The notes under the pieces: model-generated
What the model saw: the letters and a program-made list of their open reading frames with translations, nothing else
Told to the model about the DNA's origin: nothing
Databases searched by the model: none
NCBI RefSeq assembly: GCF_025263685.1
Contig: NZ_CP092109.1
Span: forward strand, 186,001 to 250,000
Reading direction: 5' to 3'
Length of the DNA: 64,000 nucleotides
Source of the DNA: Geoalkalibacter halelectricus
GTDB taxonomy: Bacteria > Desulfobacterota > Desulfuromonadia > Desulfuromonadales > Geoalkalibacteraceae
Program-made: the position numbers and the translations under genes
Part shown: in pieces, positions 34,938-45,674 of the stretch
How positions within the stretch are numbered: position 1 is the first letter of the stretch
How the letters are laid out: each line of letters opens with the position of its first letter

Positions 34938-35050
34938 TTTTTAGGCAAAACCAAGAAACCAAGGGCAAAAGGGACGCAGATCAGATCGGATCAAGGCGGA
35001 TTTTGGATTCTTTTTTTTTCCACGGCAGAGCTGGGCAGCCCCTCTTCTTT

Positions 35051-35067
35051 TTGGCACGACCATTGCT
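35051..35067 (+). promoter_or_regulatory. Sigma-54 promoter upstream of a candidate small RNA
   Basis: TTGGCAC (35051-35057), GACCA, TTGCT (35063-35067). GG and GC are separated by exactly ten bases and both elements match the consensus. No protein gene begins within 200 bases; a terminator-ended 67-base stretch follows. Confidence 0.8.
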
Positions 35068-35077
35068 TTAAAAAGTC

Positions 35078-35144
35078 TTGAGGCGATTCACGCCTTACTC
35101 ACTTCCATTGGGAGTCTCGCCGGCCGCGGGGCTCCCTCTTTTTT
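35078..35144 (+). ncRNA. Candidate sigma-54-dependent small RNA, about 67 nt
   Basis: The start is predicted 12 bases after the -12 element. Hairpin 1 is AGGCG/CGCCT (35081-35095, loop ATTCA), extendable by two pairs. A single-stranded ACTCACTTCCATT follows. Hairpin 2 (35110-35136) is an 11-bp stem, counting two G-U pairs, with loop CGGCC and TCTTTTTT directly after it, a canonical intrinsic terminator. There is no open reading frame of note inside. The C/U-rich linker could pair with ribosome-binding sites. I do not recognise the family. Confidence 0.65.
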
Positions 35145-35151
35145 ACAAACC

Positions 35152-35176
35152 CAGGGGACGTTGTTTCCTCGTCAAC
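35152..35176 (+). repeat. Solo copy of the RAYT-associated repeat
   Basis: CAGGGGACGTTGTTT then CCTCGTCAAC matches 26663-26687 at 24 of 25 positions. It lies eight bases after the small-RNA terminator. The rest of the 348-base gap 34938-35285 holds the sigma-54 promoter and small RNA and no protein gene. Confidence 0.7.
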
Positions 35177-35285
35177 TAAGCATCTTTTTTTCCGCGCAAA
35201 CCAGAACAAAACCCCGTCACCCTGGCCTTTTGTATGGTAGATTAGCCGCTTGATCTTCAGCCTTTTCAGCCAAAGGATTGAGCCG

Positions 35286-35807
35286 ATGCCGCGCATGGTC
35301 GAAAAAATCTTTGAAGGCCGTATTGTTTCCCTCCACCGCGAGGAGCATGAACTGCCCGATGGCCGCCGCGCCGTCTTTGAAATGGTGCGACATCCCGGCG
35401 GCGCGGCGATCCTGCCGCTGCTGGAGGATGGTCGGGTGTTGCTGATCCGCCAGTTTCGCCCGGCGGCGGGCGGCATGGTGTGGGAAATCCCCGCCGGGCG
35501 CCTGGAACCGGATGAGGGCCCGCTGGAGTGCGTGGCGCGCGAGATCCAGGAAGAAGTGGGCTATCGCGCGGGCACGATCGAAAAAATCGGCGAGATGCTC
35601 ACCGCCGTGGGCTTTTGCGACGAGGTGGTCCACCTGTATCTGGGAACCGACCTCGAACCTGTCGAGCGCGCCCTGGAGCCCGATGAATACATCGAGGTGG
35701 TCGCCATGCCCCTGGCCGAGGCCTTGACCCGCATCATGGATGGCGAAATCACCGACGGCAAAACCCAACTGGCGCTGTTGTTGGCGCGCAGCCAGGGAAG
35801 GGTGTAG
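35286..35807 (+). CDS. Nudix hydrolase, ADP-ribose pyrophosphatase type (NudF-like)
   Basis: A 173-residue enzyme hydrolysing ADP-ribose or related nucleoside diphosphate sugars. The Nudix box is complete (GRLEPDEGPLECVAREIQEE, then VGY, about residues 70-92). Upstream HPGGAAILPLLEDGRVLLIRQFR is the ADPRase pattern. ATG 35286 is about nine bases from AAAGGA; the TTG at 35250 is rejected. It stops three bases before the NudC gene, so the two nucleotide-cleaning enzymes form an operon. Confidence 0.9.
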   Translation: MPRMVEKIFEGRIVSLHREEHELPDGRRAVFEMVRHPGGAAILPLLEDGRVLLIRQFRPAAGGMVWEIPAGRLEPDEGPLECVAREIQEEVGYRAGTIEKIGEMLTAVGFCDEVVHLYLGTDLEPVERALEPDEYIEVVAMPLAEALTRIMDGEITDGKTQLALLLARSQGRV

Positions 35808-35810
35808 ACC

Positions 35811-36674
35811 ATGTCGCCCCTGCCCGAGAGCTACGCCTCGCCCCTCCACCTGCCATTTAACGCCACCTGCCTGGGTGATTTCACCCGCCAACCCCAAGAC
35901 GCCGACCCAGGCGGCGAGGCGGGCCTGTGGCTTGCCCTGCGCGGCACGGAACTGCTGCTGCGCGAATCCGACCAAGGCCTGGCCCTGCCGCAGGGCCCTT
36001 GCCCGCTTGCGCCTGGCGATGACACACCGATCTATCTCGGCCGCCTGCGCAACCAGCCGCTGCGCGCCCTGCACCTCGATCGTTCGACACCACAGCCTGC
36101 GGGATATGTGTTCGAGAATCTGCTCACCAACCAGCCGCGCATGGACATCGCCCAGTTAAGCCTCGGCGGCCTGGCCGCGCAGGCCCTGCACTGGGAACAC
36201 AACAGCCGCTTCTGCTCGCGCTGCGGCGCCGCGACCCAGGCCCTGCCCGGCGATGGGGGCAAGAAATGCGTTAGCTGCGGCTATGTTCACTATCCCCACA
36301 TTCACCCCTGCGTGATCGTCATTGTACGACGTCCGGGCGAAGTGCTGCTGATCCGCAAGGCCATCTGGCCGGAGGGGCGCTACAGCCTGGTGGCGGGGTT
36401 TCTTGATTTCGGCGAGTGCCTGGAAGAAGCCGTGGCGCGCGAGGTGGAGGAAGAAACGGGCGTGCAGGTCACCAACATCCGCTACATCGGCAGCCAGGGC
36501 TGGCCCTTCCCCAGCCAGCTCATGGCCGGCTTCGTCGCCGACTACACCGGTGGCGAGGTACGGGTGCAGGAATCGGAACTCGAGGACGCCCGCTGGTTCC
36601 CCGTGACCGCCCTCCCCACCCTGCCGCCCAAACGCAGCATTGCTAGATATTTGATTGATAAGTTCTGTCATTAG
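35811..36674 (+). CDS. nudC: NADH pyrophosphatase / RNA decapping hydrolase
   Basis: A 287-residue Nudix protein. A four-Cys zinc ribbon (FCSRCGAAT...KCVSCGY) precedes HYPHIHPCVIV. The Nudix box is GFLDFGECLEEAVAREVEEE then TGV, and SQGWPFPSQLM is the NudC-specific motif (normally SQPWPFPxS). It cleaves NAD(H) and removes NAD caps from RNA in characterised homologues. Co-transcribed with the ADP-ribose pyrophosphatase upstream. Confidence 0.94.
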   Translation: MSPLPESYASPLHLPFNATCLGDFTRQPQDADPGGEAGLWLALRGTELLLRESDQGLALPQGPCPLAPGDDTPIYLGRLRNQPLRALHLDRSTPQPAGYVFENLLTNQPRMDIAQLSLGGLAAQALHWEHNSRFCSRCGAATQALPGDGGKKCVSCGYVHYPHIHPCVIVIVRRPGEVLLIRKAIWPEGRYSLVAGFLDFGECLEEAVAREVEEETGVQVTNIRYIGSQGWPFPSQLMAGFVADYTGGEVRVQESELEDARWFPVTALPTLPPKRSIARYLIDKFCH

Positions 36675-36803
36675 TCATTTGTCACTGGTCATTTGTTGTG
36701 AGCGTTGTCACCCGCCAGCGGTGAGAAAACGCGCCAAGATGGACATCCGCAGGGTTCTTTAATTTGGGTTTTTACAAATGACTAATGACCAATGACAAAT
36801 GAC
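36667..36803. repeat. MITE-like repeat with GTCATTN heptad arms, copy 2
   Basis: The left arm 36667-36701 (GTCATTAGTCATTTGTCACT...) and the inverse right arm 36774-36803 flank a 70-base core. The arms are homologous to those at 33976-34092. It starts within the stop region of nudC. This and the next two entries account for the 383-base gap 36675-37057. Confidence 0.75.
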
Positions 36804-36815
36804 GATTTTTCTTCC

Positions 36816-36848
36816 AAAAAAAATCCCCCAGGTGGGGAGCCCGGGGGT
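36816..36848 (-). terminator. Probable terminator for the alanine dehydrogenase transcript
   Basis: On the minus strand CCCCC (36847-36843) and GGGGG (36829-36825) form a GC stem followed by A and eight T (36823-36816). It lies about 210 bases past the ald stop codon. Confidence 0.5.
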
Positions 36849-36936
36849 CGCAGAGTGATATCTCGTGTTAAAGGGATTGCCGTTTTGGAGGAGGTTTAAT
36901 GGCAACGACAGAGATATCTGCGGATTGAAATTTTTT

Positions 36937-37036
36937 ACCGCTGAGCTCGCCAAGAACGCAGAGAAAATCTCAAGAAGATATGGATTGAAATATCTGCCCA
37001 GTGCTTTTTCTTTGCGGCCTCAGTGGCCTTTGCGGT
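36937..37036. repeat. ACCGCTGAG-type inverted repeat element, copy 1
   Basis: Left arm ACCGCTGAGCTCGCCAAGAA (36937-36956) and right arm ending GGCCTTTGCGGT (to 37036) are imperfect inverse copies, about 27 bases each. A related element lies at 39394-39476. Confidence 0.6.
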
Positions 37037-37057
37037 GAAATTTTTGCTATCGGACCC

Positions 37058-38161
37058 TCAGGGCCAATACTCTTGAAACGCCAGGCCCAGTGAATCGGCG
37101 ACGGGCTTGCTGCGCACCACGCCGCCCAGGGTGTTGACGCCCTTGCGCAGGGCCTCGTCCTTGCGGCAGGCGCCGGCCAAGCCCTGGCCGGCGATTTTTT
37201 GCACATAGGGCAGGGTGCTGTTGGTGAGGGCGAAGGTGCTGGTGCGGCTCACCGCGCCGGGCATGTTGGCCACCCCGTAGTGGATCACCCCGTCGACTTC
37301 GTAGACCGGATCATCGTGGGTGGTGGGGCGAATGGTTTCGACGCAGCCGCCCTGATCGACGGCCACATCGACGATGACGCTGCCCGGATTCATGCGCGCC
37401 ACCAGTTCGCGCCCGACCAACCGCGGCGCCCGCGCCCCGGCGACCAGCACCGCGCCGATGAACAGGTCGGCATCGAGGATTTCGTCCTCGATGTTCTGCG
37501 AATTGGACATGAGCGTGCTGATGCGGTTGCCGTAGTGATCGTCGAGCCAGGCCAGGCGCGCCGGACTGACATCCATCACGCGCACGTCGGCGCCCATGCC
37601 GGCGGCGATGCGCACCGCGTTGCGGCCCACGGTGCCGGCGCCTACCACCAGCACCTTGCCGGGCTTGACTCCGGGCGCTCCGGCCAGCAGCACGCCGCGC
37701 CCGCCGTTTTCCTTTTGCAGGTAATGGGCCCCAACCTGGACCGCCATGCGCCCGGCGATCTCGCTCATGGGCTGGAGCAAGGGCAGACTGCCGTCGGCCA
37801 GCTCGATGGTCTCATAGGCGACCGCGGTGACCTCGCGCTCAAGCAGCTTTTCGGTCAACTCCCGAGCGGGCGCCAGGTGCAGGTAGGTGAAAAGAATCTG
37901 CCCGGGGCGCAGCAGATCATATTCGCCCGGCAGGGGCTCCTTGACCTTGACCACCAAATCAGCGGCGAACACCTCGGCGGCCGTGCCCACCACCTCGGCG
38001 CCGACGCGCCCATATTCGCCATCGGCGATGCCACTGCCGAGTCCGGCGCCGGCCTGCACCAGCACCCGGTGCCCCTCCTCGACCAGGGTGCGCGCGCCGG
38101 CGGGCGTCAGGGCAACCCGGTACTCGTGGGTTTTGATTTCGGTGGGAACGCCTATGCGCAT
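37058..38161 (-). CDS. ald: Alanine dehydrogenase
   Basis: A 367-residue NAD-dependent enzyme interconverting alanine and pyruvate plus ammonia. It has the family start ([20 protein letters not shown]) with the substrate-binding Arg and Lys, the [18 protein letters not shown] signature, the active-site His in LFTYLHLAP, and the NAD loop [14 protein letters not shown]. Length is normal. It is monocistronic, with its own promoter and downstream terminator. Confidence 0.96.
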   Translation of the reverse strand: MRIGVPTEIKTHEYRVALTPAGARTLVEEGHRVLVQAGAGLGSGIADGEYGRVGAEVVGTAAEVFAADLVVKVKEPLPGEYDLLRPGQILFTYLHLAPARELTEKLLEREVTAVAYETIELADGSLPLLQPMSEIAGRMAVQVGAHYLQKENGGRGVLLAGAPGVKPGKVLVVGAGTVGRNAVRIAAGMGADVRVMDVSPARLAWLDDHYGNRISTLMSNSQNIEDEILDADLFIGAVLVAGARAPRLVGRELVARMNPGSVIVDVAVDQGGCVETIRPTTHDDPVYEVDGVIHYGVANMPGAVSRTSTFALTNSTLPYVQKIAGQGLAGACRKDEALRKGVNTLGGVVRSKPVADSLGLAFQEYWP

Positions 38162-38188
38162 CTTAATTCTCGATAAAAATTTTTAGCA

Positions 38189-38217
38189 AAAATAACGCCG
38201 TTTAAGGCGTCCGTCAA
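38189..38217 (-). promoter_or_regulatory. Promoter of ald with internal dyad
   Basis: Minus strand TTGACG (38217-38212), a 17-base spacer, TATTTT (38194-38189). The spacer contains the inverted repeat ACGCC-TTAAAC-GGCGT, a plausible operator between the -35 and -10 boxes. Confidence 0.6.
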
Positions 38218-38315
38218 GAGAAGACGCATCAAGCAACCTCGGGAATGAGATTGACCCCACCCCGCTTTTGTTGTCCAATGACGGCGAGATTTCACGCGAC
38301 GAGGCGCTTATCATC

Positions 38316-39401
38316 ATGGCCGACCAAACAACTTGGGGCCGCGGCTCACGCTTTCTGCTCACGGCTGCCGCCTTCGTGGTGGTGGTGGCGGGGATGCGCG
38401 AGGCGGCCGCCTTTATCGTACCCTTTCTGCTCGCCATCTTCATCGCCATCATCTGCGCGCCTGCGGTTTTCTGGCTGACACGGCGCGGCCTGCCGCCCTT
38501 TGCCGCGGTCTTGACCGTGATCCTCGGCATCTTCGGCATCGAGTTGCTCCTCGGGGCCTTCGTCGGCACCTCCATCGACACCTTCGTCGACAACCTTCCG
38601 ACCTACCAGGAGCGCCTCAAGGAAGAAACGACCGCCCTGCTCGCCTTGCTGGCCCGTTTCGGCATCGACCTTCCCCGCCAGCAGTTCCTCGATTTTATCG
38701 ATCCGGGTGCGGCCATGCGCCTGGTCGCCTCCATGCTCACCGGCTTCGGCGGCATCCTGACCAATATGTTTCTGATCCTCATCACGGTCATTTTCATGCT
38801 GCTTGAGGCGGCGAGTTTTCCCGCCAAGCTGCGCGCCGCCTTCAGCAACGCCGACGCGCCTTCGGGGCACCTGACGCGCGTGGCGCAGAGCATCAAGCGC
38901 TACCTGGCCATGAAGACCCTGGTCAGCCTGGGCACCGGCGTGACCGTGACCATCTGGGTCGCCCTGCTGGGGGTGGATTTCCCCATCCTCTGGGGGCTGC
39001 TGGCCTTTTTGCTCAACTACGTGCCCAACATCGGGTCGATCATCGCCGCCCTGCCTGCGGTGCTGCTCGCCTTTATTCAGTTCGGCGGCCTGCGCGCCCT
39101 GATCGTGGCGGCGGGCTACATCCTCATCAACATCGTGTTCGGCAACCTCATCGAGCCCAAGGTCATGGGCCGCGGCCTGGGACTTTCGACCCTGGTGGTG
39201 TTTCTGTCGTTGGTCTTTTGGGGCTGGATTCTGGGACCGGTGGGCATGCTGCTCTCGGTGCCCCTGACCATGACCGTCAAGATCGCCCTGGAAAGCGGTC
39301 CGGACACCCGCTGGATCGCGGTGTTGCTTGGCGAGGAGCCGCGGGAAGCCATTGAACCCGAGGGGAAAGCACGTAAAAAGGCTGGATCTTTTCACCGCTG
39401 A
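38316..39401 (+). CDS. AI-2E family (PerM/YdiK-type) membrane transporter
   Basis: A 361-residue protein of about eight transmembrane helices. FLLAIFIAIICAPAVFWLTRRG, a central soluble stretch (residues 75-140), and LLAFLLNYVPNIGSIIAALPA with IEPKVMGRGLGLS are hallmarks of the AI-2E/UPF0118 family. Members export small molecules or act as Na/H antiporters; the substrate here is unknown. ATG 38316 is favoured over the TTG at 38268, which has no ribosome site. The last residues (SFHR-stop) are encoded by the left arm of a repeat element. Confidence 0.88.
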   Translation: MADQTTWGRGSRFLLTAAAFVVVVAGMREAAAFIVPFLLAIFIAIICAPAVFWLTRRGLPPFAAVLTVILGIFGIELLLGAFVGTSIDTFVDNLPTYQERLKEETTALLALLARFGIDLPRQQFLDFIDPGAAMRLVASMLTGFGGILTNMFLILITVIFMLLEAASFPAKLRAAFSNADAPSGHLTRVAQSIKRYLAMKTLVSLGTGVTVTIWVALLGVDFPILWGLLAFLLNYVPNIGSIIAALPAVLLAFIQFGGLRALIVAAGYILINIVFGNLIEPKVMGRGLGLSTLVVFLSLVFWGWILGPVGMLLSVPLTMTVKIALESGPDTRWIAVLLGEEPREAIEPEGKARKKAGSFHR

Positions 39402-39476
39402 GAGCGCAAAGGGCGCCGAGACATAAGCCATGAACTTTTCAAGGATTTTCTTGGCGAACTCTGCGACCTCAGCGGT
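39394..39476. repeat. ACCGCTGAG-type inverted repeat element, copy 2
   Basis: ACCGCTGAGAGCGCAAAG begins the left arm (39394-39421); its inverse ends the right arm (39449-39476, closing CCTCAGCGGT). The left arm supplies the stop codon of the transporter gene at 39399-39401. Confidence 0.7.
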
Positions 39477-39535
39477 AAATCCAAGATTTTGAATTTTAAA
39501 TTTAAATTTCTAGCAGGAACTCTAAGGAGAGCATC

Positions 39536-40753
39536 ATGACGGACGAGATCAAGAATAATCACGACGCCGAGGAGCCCGAGGAGGATTTCGCCGCCATGCT
39601 GGAGGCGAGTCTCGGCGGCAAGGCCGCGCCCAAGCTCGAACCGGGACAGAAGATTCGCGCCAAAATCCTTGCCTTCAGCGGCGACTGGGTGTTTCTCGAC
39701 GTGGGTCAAAAGGGCGAAGGAGTTCTCGAGCGCAAGGAAGTGCTCGATGAGCAGGGGCAGCCAACGGTGGCGGTGGGCGATGTGCTCGATGTTTATTTCG
39801 TCAGTCGCGCCGGGGGCGAGCTGCGCTTTGCCCTGCGCCTGGCGGCTACCGGCCGCAGCGATCTGGAAGAGGCCTGGAAGAGCGGCATTCCCGTGGATGG
39901 GCGGGTGGAGAAGGAAATCAAGGGCGGCTTCGAGGTGCGCCTGGCGGGTCAGACCCGCGCCTTCTGCCCCTTCTCCCAGATGGGCCTGCGCCGCACCGAG
40001 GCGCCCGAGGAATGGCTCGGCCGCACCCTGCCCTTTCGCATCACCCAGTACGGAGAGCAGGGGCGCAACATCGTGGTCTCCCACCGCGCCCTGCTTGAAG
40101 AGGAGCGCGAACAGCAACGCGCGCAGTTACGCGACACCCTGCACGAGGGCATGCGGGTGCGCGGCACGGTGACCTCGTTGCGTGATTTCGGCGCTTTTGT
40201 CGACATCGGCGGCGTCGAGGGCCTGCTGCCCATCTCGGAAATCGCCTGGGGCCGCGTCGAGGATATCCGCGAAGCGCTGCACGAGGGCCAGGAGATCGAG
40301 GTGTGCATCAAGAGCATCGACTGGGACAAAAATCGCTTCTCCTTCAGCCGCCGCGACACCCTGGCAGACCCCTGGGAAGAGGCGGCACGCAACTTCGCCG
40401 AAGGCTCGCGGCACCTCGGCAGGGTGGTGCGCCTTGCGCCCTTTGGCGCTTTCGTCACCCTGGGCGAGGGGGTCGACGGTCTGGTCCATATTTCCAAGCT
40501 CGGCGGCGGCAAGCGCATCAATCATCCGCGCGAGGTTCTCAAGGAGGGCCAGGAGCTTGAGGTGCTGGTGGAGAAAATCGACCATGAGGCACGGCGCATC
40601 TCCCTGGCCCTCGCGGCTCAGGAGGCCGCCGAGCCGGGCGAGGCCGACCTGCGCGCCTACCTTGAGCAGGATAGCGGCGCGGGGCTCGGCACCCTGGGCG
40701 ACCTGCTGAAGAAAGCCCAGCAGCCCAAAAAGCACAAAAAGGGCAAAAAATAG
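39536..40753 (+). CDS. S1 RNA-binding domain protein (ribosomal protein S1-like, four repeats)
   Basis: A 405-residue protein with four S1/OB-fold repeats, beginning near residues 38, 118, 205 and 290. The third and fourth are the most typical (GTVTSLRDFGAFVDIGGVEG, GRVVRLAPFGAFVTLGEGVD). The N-terminus is acidic and the C-terminus a Lys-rich tail (KKHKKGKK). It is shorter than the six-domain housekeeping S1, so it is probably an accessory RNA-binding or translation factor. AAGGAG precedes the ATG. Confidence 0.9.
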   Translation: MTDEIKNNHDAEEPEEDFAAMLEASLGGKAAPKLEPGQKIRAKILAFSGDWVFLDVGQKGEGVLERKEVLDEQGQPTVAVGDVLDVYFVSRAGGELRFALRLAATGRSDLEEAWKSGIPVDGRVEKEIKGGFEVRLAGQTRAFCPFSQMGLRRTEAPEEWLGRTLPFRITQYGEQGRNIVVSHRALLEEEREQQRAQLRDTLHEGMRVRGTVTSLRDFGAFVDIGGVEGLLPISEIAWGRVEDIREALHEGQEIEVCIKSIDWDKNRFSFSRRDTLADPWEEAARNFAEGSRHLGRVVRLAPFGAFVTLGEGVDGLVHISKLGGGKRINHPREVLKEGQELEVLVEKIDHEARRISLALAAQEAAEPGEADLRAYLEQDSGAGLGTLGDLLKKAQQPKKHKKGKK

Positions 40754-40846
40754 GTCCTCGGCTTTCCCCTTGACCTTGTGCCGCTTTGCAGTAGGTTTAT
40801 AATTCGAAATCGACATTCCGGATGACTACATAAGGACGAAAACACC

Positions 40847-43350
<2,504 letters not shown>

Positions 43351-43354
<4 letters not shown>

Positions 43355-44292
43355 TGGCCGAGGTCGGGGAAGATCCCAGTGCCGCCTGGGTGATCGAAGC
43401 CGAAAACCTGGAAAAGTCCTACGGCACTTTCAAGGCCGTGGACGGGCTGTCCTTTCGCGTGAAACGCGGCGAGTGCTTTGGATTGCTCGGCCCCAACGGC
43501 GCGGGCAAGACCACCAGCATCCGCATGCTCTACGGCTACAGCCCCATGGGCGCGGGGCGCCTGCGGGTGTTCGGGCGCGACCTGGAACCGAACCTGCGCG
43601 CCGTCAAGCAGCGCATGGGCATCTGCCAACAGGAGGACAATCTCGATCCCGACCTCTCGGTGCGCGAGAACCTGCTGGTGTACGCGCGCTACTTCGATCT
43701 GCCGCGCGCCGAAGCCCGAACCCGCGCCGATGAACTGCTGAAATTCTTCGCCCTCGACCATCGTGGCGGGGCCAATATCCGGGAACTCTCCGGCGGCATG
43801 AAGCGGCGGCTGATGGTGGCGCGCGCCATCATCAACCGCCCCGATCTGGTGATTCTCGACGAACCCACCACCGGCCTCGATCCGCAGTCGCGCCACCAGG
43901 TCTGGCAGCGCCTCGAGGATCTCAAGCACCGCGGCCTGACCATCCTGCTCACCACCCATTACATGGACGAAGCCGCGCGCCTGTGCGACCGGCTGATCAT
44001 CGTCGACCGCGGCAAGGTGCTGGTGGAAGGCGCCCCCGAGGCGCTCATCGCCGCCCATGTGGGTCGCGAGGTCATCGAGGTGAACCGCCCCGACGAACCC
44101 CTGCGCCGCTTTCTGCATGAGCGGCGCTGCGCCTTCGAGGATCTTGGGGCGCGGCTGGTGGTCTACAATCACGGCAGCGACGACCTTTTTCTGCGTCTCA
44201 CCCGGGATTTCTGCCCGGGCGGCTGCACCCTGCGCCAGGCCGGCCTCGAGGACGTGTTTCTGCGCCTCACCGGTCGGGAGCTGCGCGAATGA
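43351..44292 (+). CDS. ABC transporter ATP-binding protein (ABC-2/NodI-like)
   Basis: A 313-residue ATPase. Walker A is GPNGAGKTT (47-55), followed by a Q-loop, the signature LSGGMKRRL, Walker B VILDEPTTGLDP and the H-loop TTHYMDEA. The C-terminal 80 residues form the extra domain of NodI/DrrA-type exporters. It energises the ABC-2 permease encoded next, with which it overlaps by ATGA. The substrate is unknown. Confidence 0.94.
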
Positions 44293-45083
44293 TCCGCCTT
44301 CCCTCCCCCACCCGTTTCAGCCGCCGCTTCGTGCGCGTCTGGCAGCGCAATCTGTCCGTCTACCGCAAAACATGGAAGATCAGCTTTCTGCCGCCGCTGC
44401 TCGAGCCCCTGCTCTACCTGCTGGCCTTCGGCGTGGGCCTTGCGGTCATGGTCGGCACCCTGAGCCACGCGGGGCGTGAAATTTCCTATCTCGCCTTCAT
44501 CGCCCCGGCGCTGCTGTCGGTGGCCATCATGTACAATGCGTTCTTCGAGACGACCTACAACTCCTTCGTGCGCATGTACTACCAGAAAACCTTCGACGCC
44601 ATGCTCGCCACGCCCCTCAACCTCGAGGAGATCATTCTCGGCGAATTGGTGTGGGCCGCCACCAAATCGCTCATCGCCACGCTGCTCATGGGCACGGTAA
44701 TCAGCGCCTTCGGCCTGCTGGCGTTTCCCGCCTCGCTGTGGCTGCTGCCCCTGGCCTTGCTCGGCGGGCTGGCCTTCGCCGCCCTGGGCATGATCTGCAC
44801 CGGGCTGATACCCAACATTGAAACCTTCAACGTGCCGATCTTTCTCATCATCACGCCCATGTTTCTGTTCAGCGGCACATTTTTTCCCCTGGCAAACCTG
44901 CCCTCCTGGGCGCAAATGCTCGCCCAGGCCCTGCCCCTCACCCACCTGGTCGCCCTGGCGCGCGCCTGCGCCCTGCACGCCTGGCAGGCCGAACTCTGGT
45001 GGAGTCTGGCCTACCTGCTCCTCTTCACCGCCCTTGCCGTGCCCCTGGCCATCGCGCTCATGGTGCGCCGCCTGATTCACTAA
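44289..45083 (+). CDS. ABC-2 type transporter permease (NodJ-like)
   Basis: A 264-residue permease with six transmembrane helices. It starts with the N-terminal amphipathic segment (WQRNLSVYRKTWKISFLPPLLEPLLYLL) and includes the ABC-2 signature near FNVPIFLIITPMFLFSGTFFP. It pairs with the ATPase upstream and presumably exports a small glycolipid, drug or polyketide-like molecule. It ends about 90 bases before the hemerythrin gene. Confidence 0.93.
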   Translation: MIRLPSPTRFSRRFVRVWQRNLSVYRKTWKISFLPPLLEPLLYLLAFGVGLAVMVGTLSHAGREISYLAFIAPALLSVAIMYNAFFETTYNSFVRMYYQKTFDAMLATPLNLEEIILGELVWAATKSLIATLLMGTVISAFGLLAFPASLWLLPLALLGGLAFAALGMICTGLIPNIETFNVPIFLIITPMFLFSGTFFPLANLPSWAQMLAQALPLTHLVALARACALHAWQAELWWSLAYLLLFTALAVPLAIALMVRRLIH

Positions 45084-45172
45084 CCTGAATCCGCTTTTCA
45101 TTGACAGCCCGCCACAGCCCTGCCAAAATTAGACATCACAAATCTCATCATTCGACCTGGAAGGAGCAGTTC

Positions 45173-45580
45173 ATGCCGACCATCGCCTGGGAAGAGCGCT
45201 TCAGCGTCAACGTCGACAAGATCGACCGGCAGCACCAGCATCTTTTTCGTCTGTTCAACCAGTTGCAGGAGGCGATCATCGCCAAGCAGGGCCAGGAGGC
45301 CCTGGCCCTGATCGTCGACGAAATGGTGGATTACACCCTGACCCATTTCGCCACGGAAGAAAAATACATGCTCGCCTACGACTACCCCGAGCTGGCCGAT
45401 CATAAGGCCGAGCATGAGGTGTTCACGGGCAAGGCCCTGGAGCTTCAGAGCCGTATCCGCAACGACGAATTCATTTTGTCCCTCGAAGTGCTGCGCTTTC
45501 TCAGCGACTGGATCGCCGAACATATCTGCACCAGCGATCAGCGCTACAGCCGCCATTTCAACGCCGCGGGGCTGCGCTAA
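45173..45580 (+). CDS. Bacteriohemerythrin
   Basis: A 135-residue four-helix O2-binding protein. All diiron ligands are visible in order: DRQHQHLF (His), THFATEEKYM (His and Glu), DHKAEHEVF (two His), and AEHICTSDQRY (His and Asp). It probably binds or senses oxygen in this anaerobe. ATG 45173 follows AAGGAG by six bases. A TTGACA at 45101-45106 with AAAATT 18 bases on is a possible weak promoter. Confidence 0.95.
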   Translation: MPTIAWEERFSVNVDKIDRQHQHLFRLFNQLQEAIIAKQGQEALALIVDEMVDYTLTHFATEEKYMLAYDYPELADHKAEHEVFTGKALELQSRIRNDEFILSLEVLRFLSDWIAEHICTSDQRYSRHFNAAGLR

Positions 45581-45587
45581 GACCAAA

Positions 45588-45673
45588 CGATGCGGTTCAC
45601 CTGCGTTCACCGCATCCTACGACCGCACCCACGACCCCAGGTAGGATGCCGGTGAGCAAAGCGAACCGCATCG
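45588..45673. repeat. REP-like long hairpin (GATGCGGTTC...GAACCGCATC)
   Basis: Arms 45588-45620 and 45641-45673 are near-perfect inverse copies, with GCATCCTAC/GTAGGATGC at the inner ends and a 20-base loop. It fills the gap between the convergent hemerythrin and RND genes and may also end both transcripts. Confidence 0.7.
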
Positions 45674-45674
45674 A

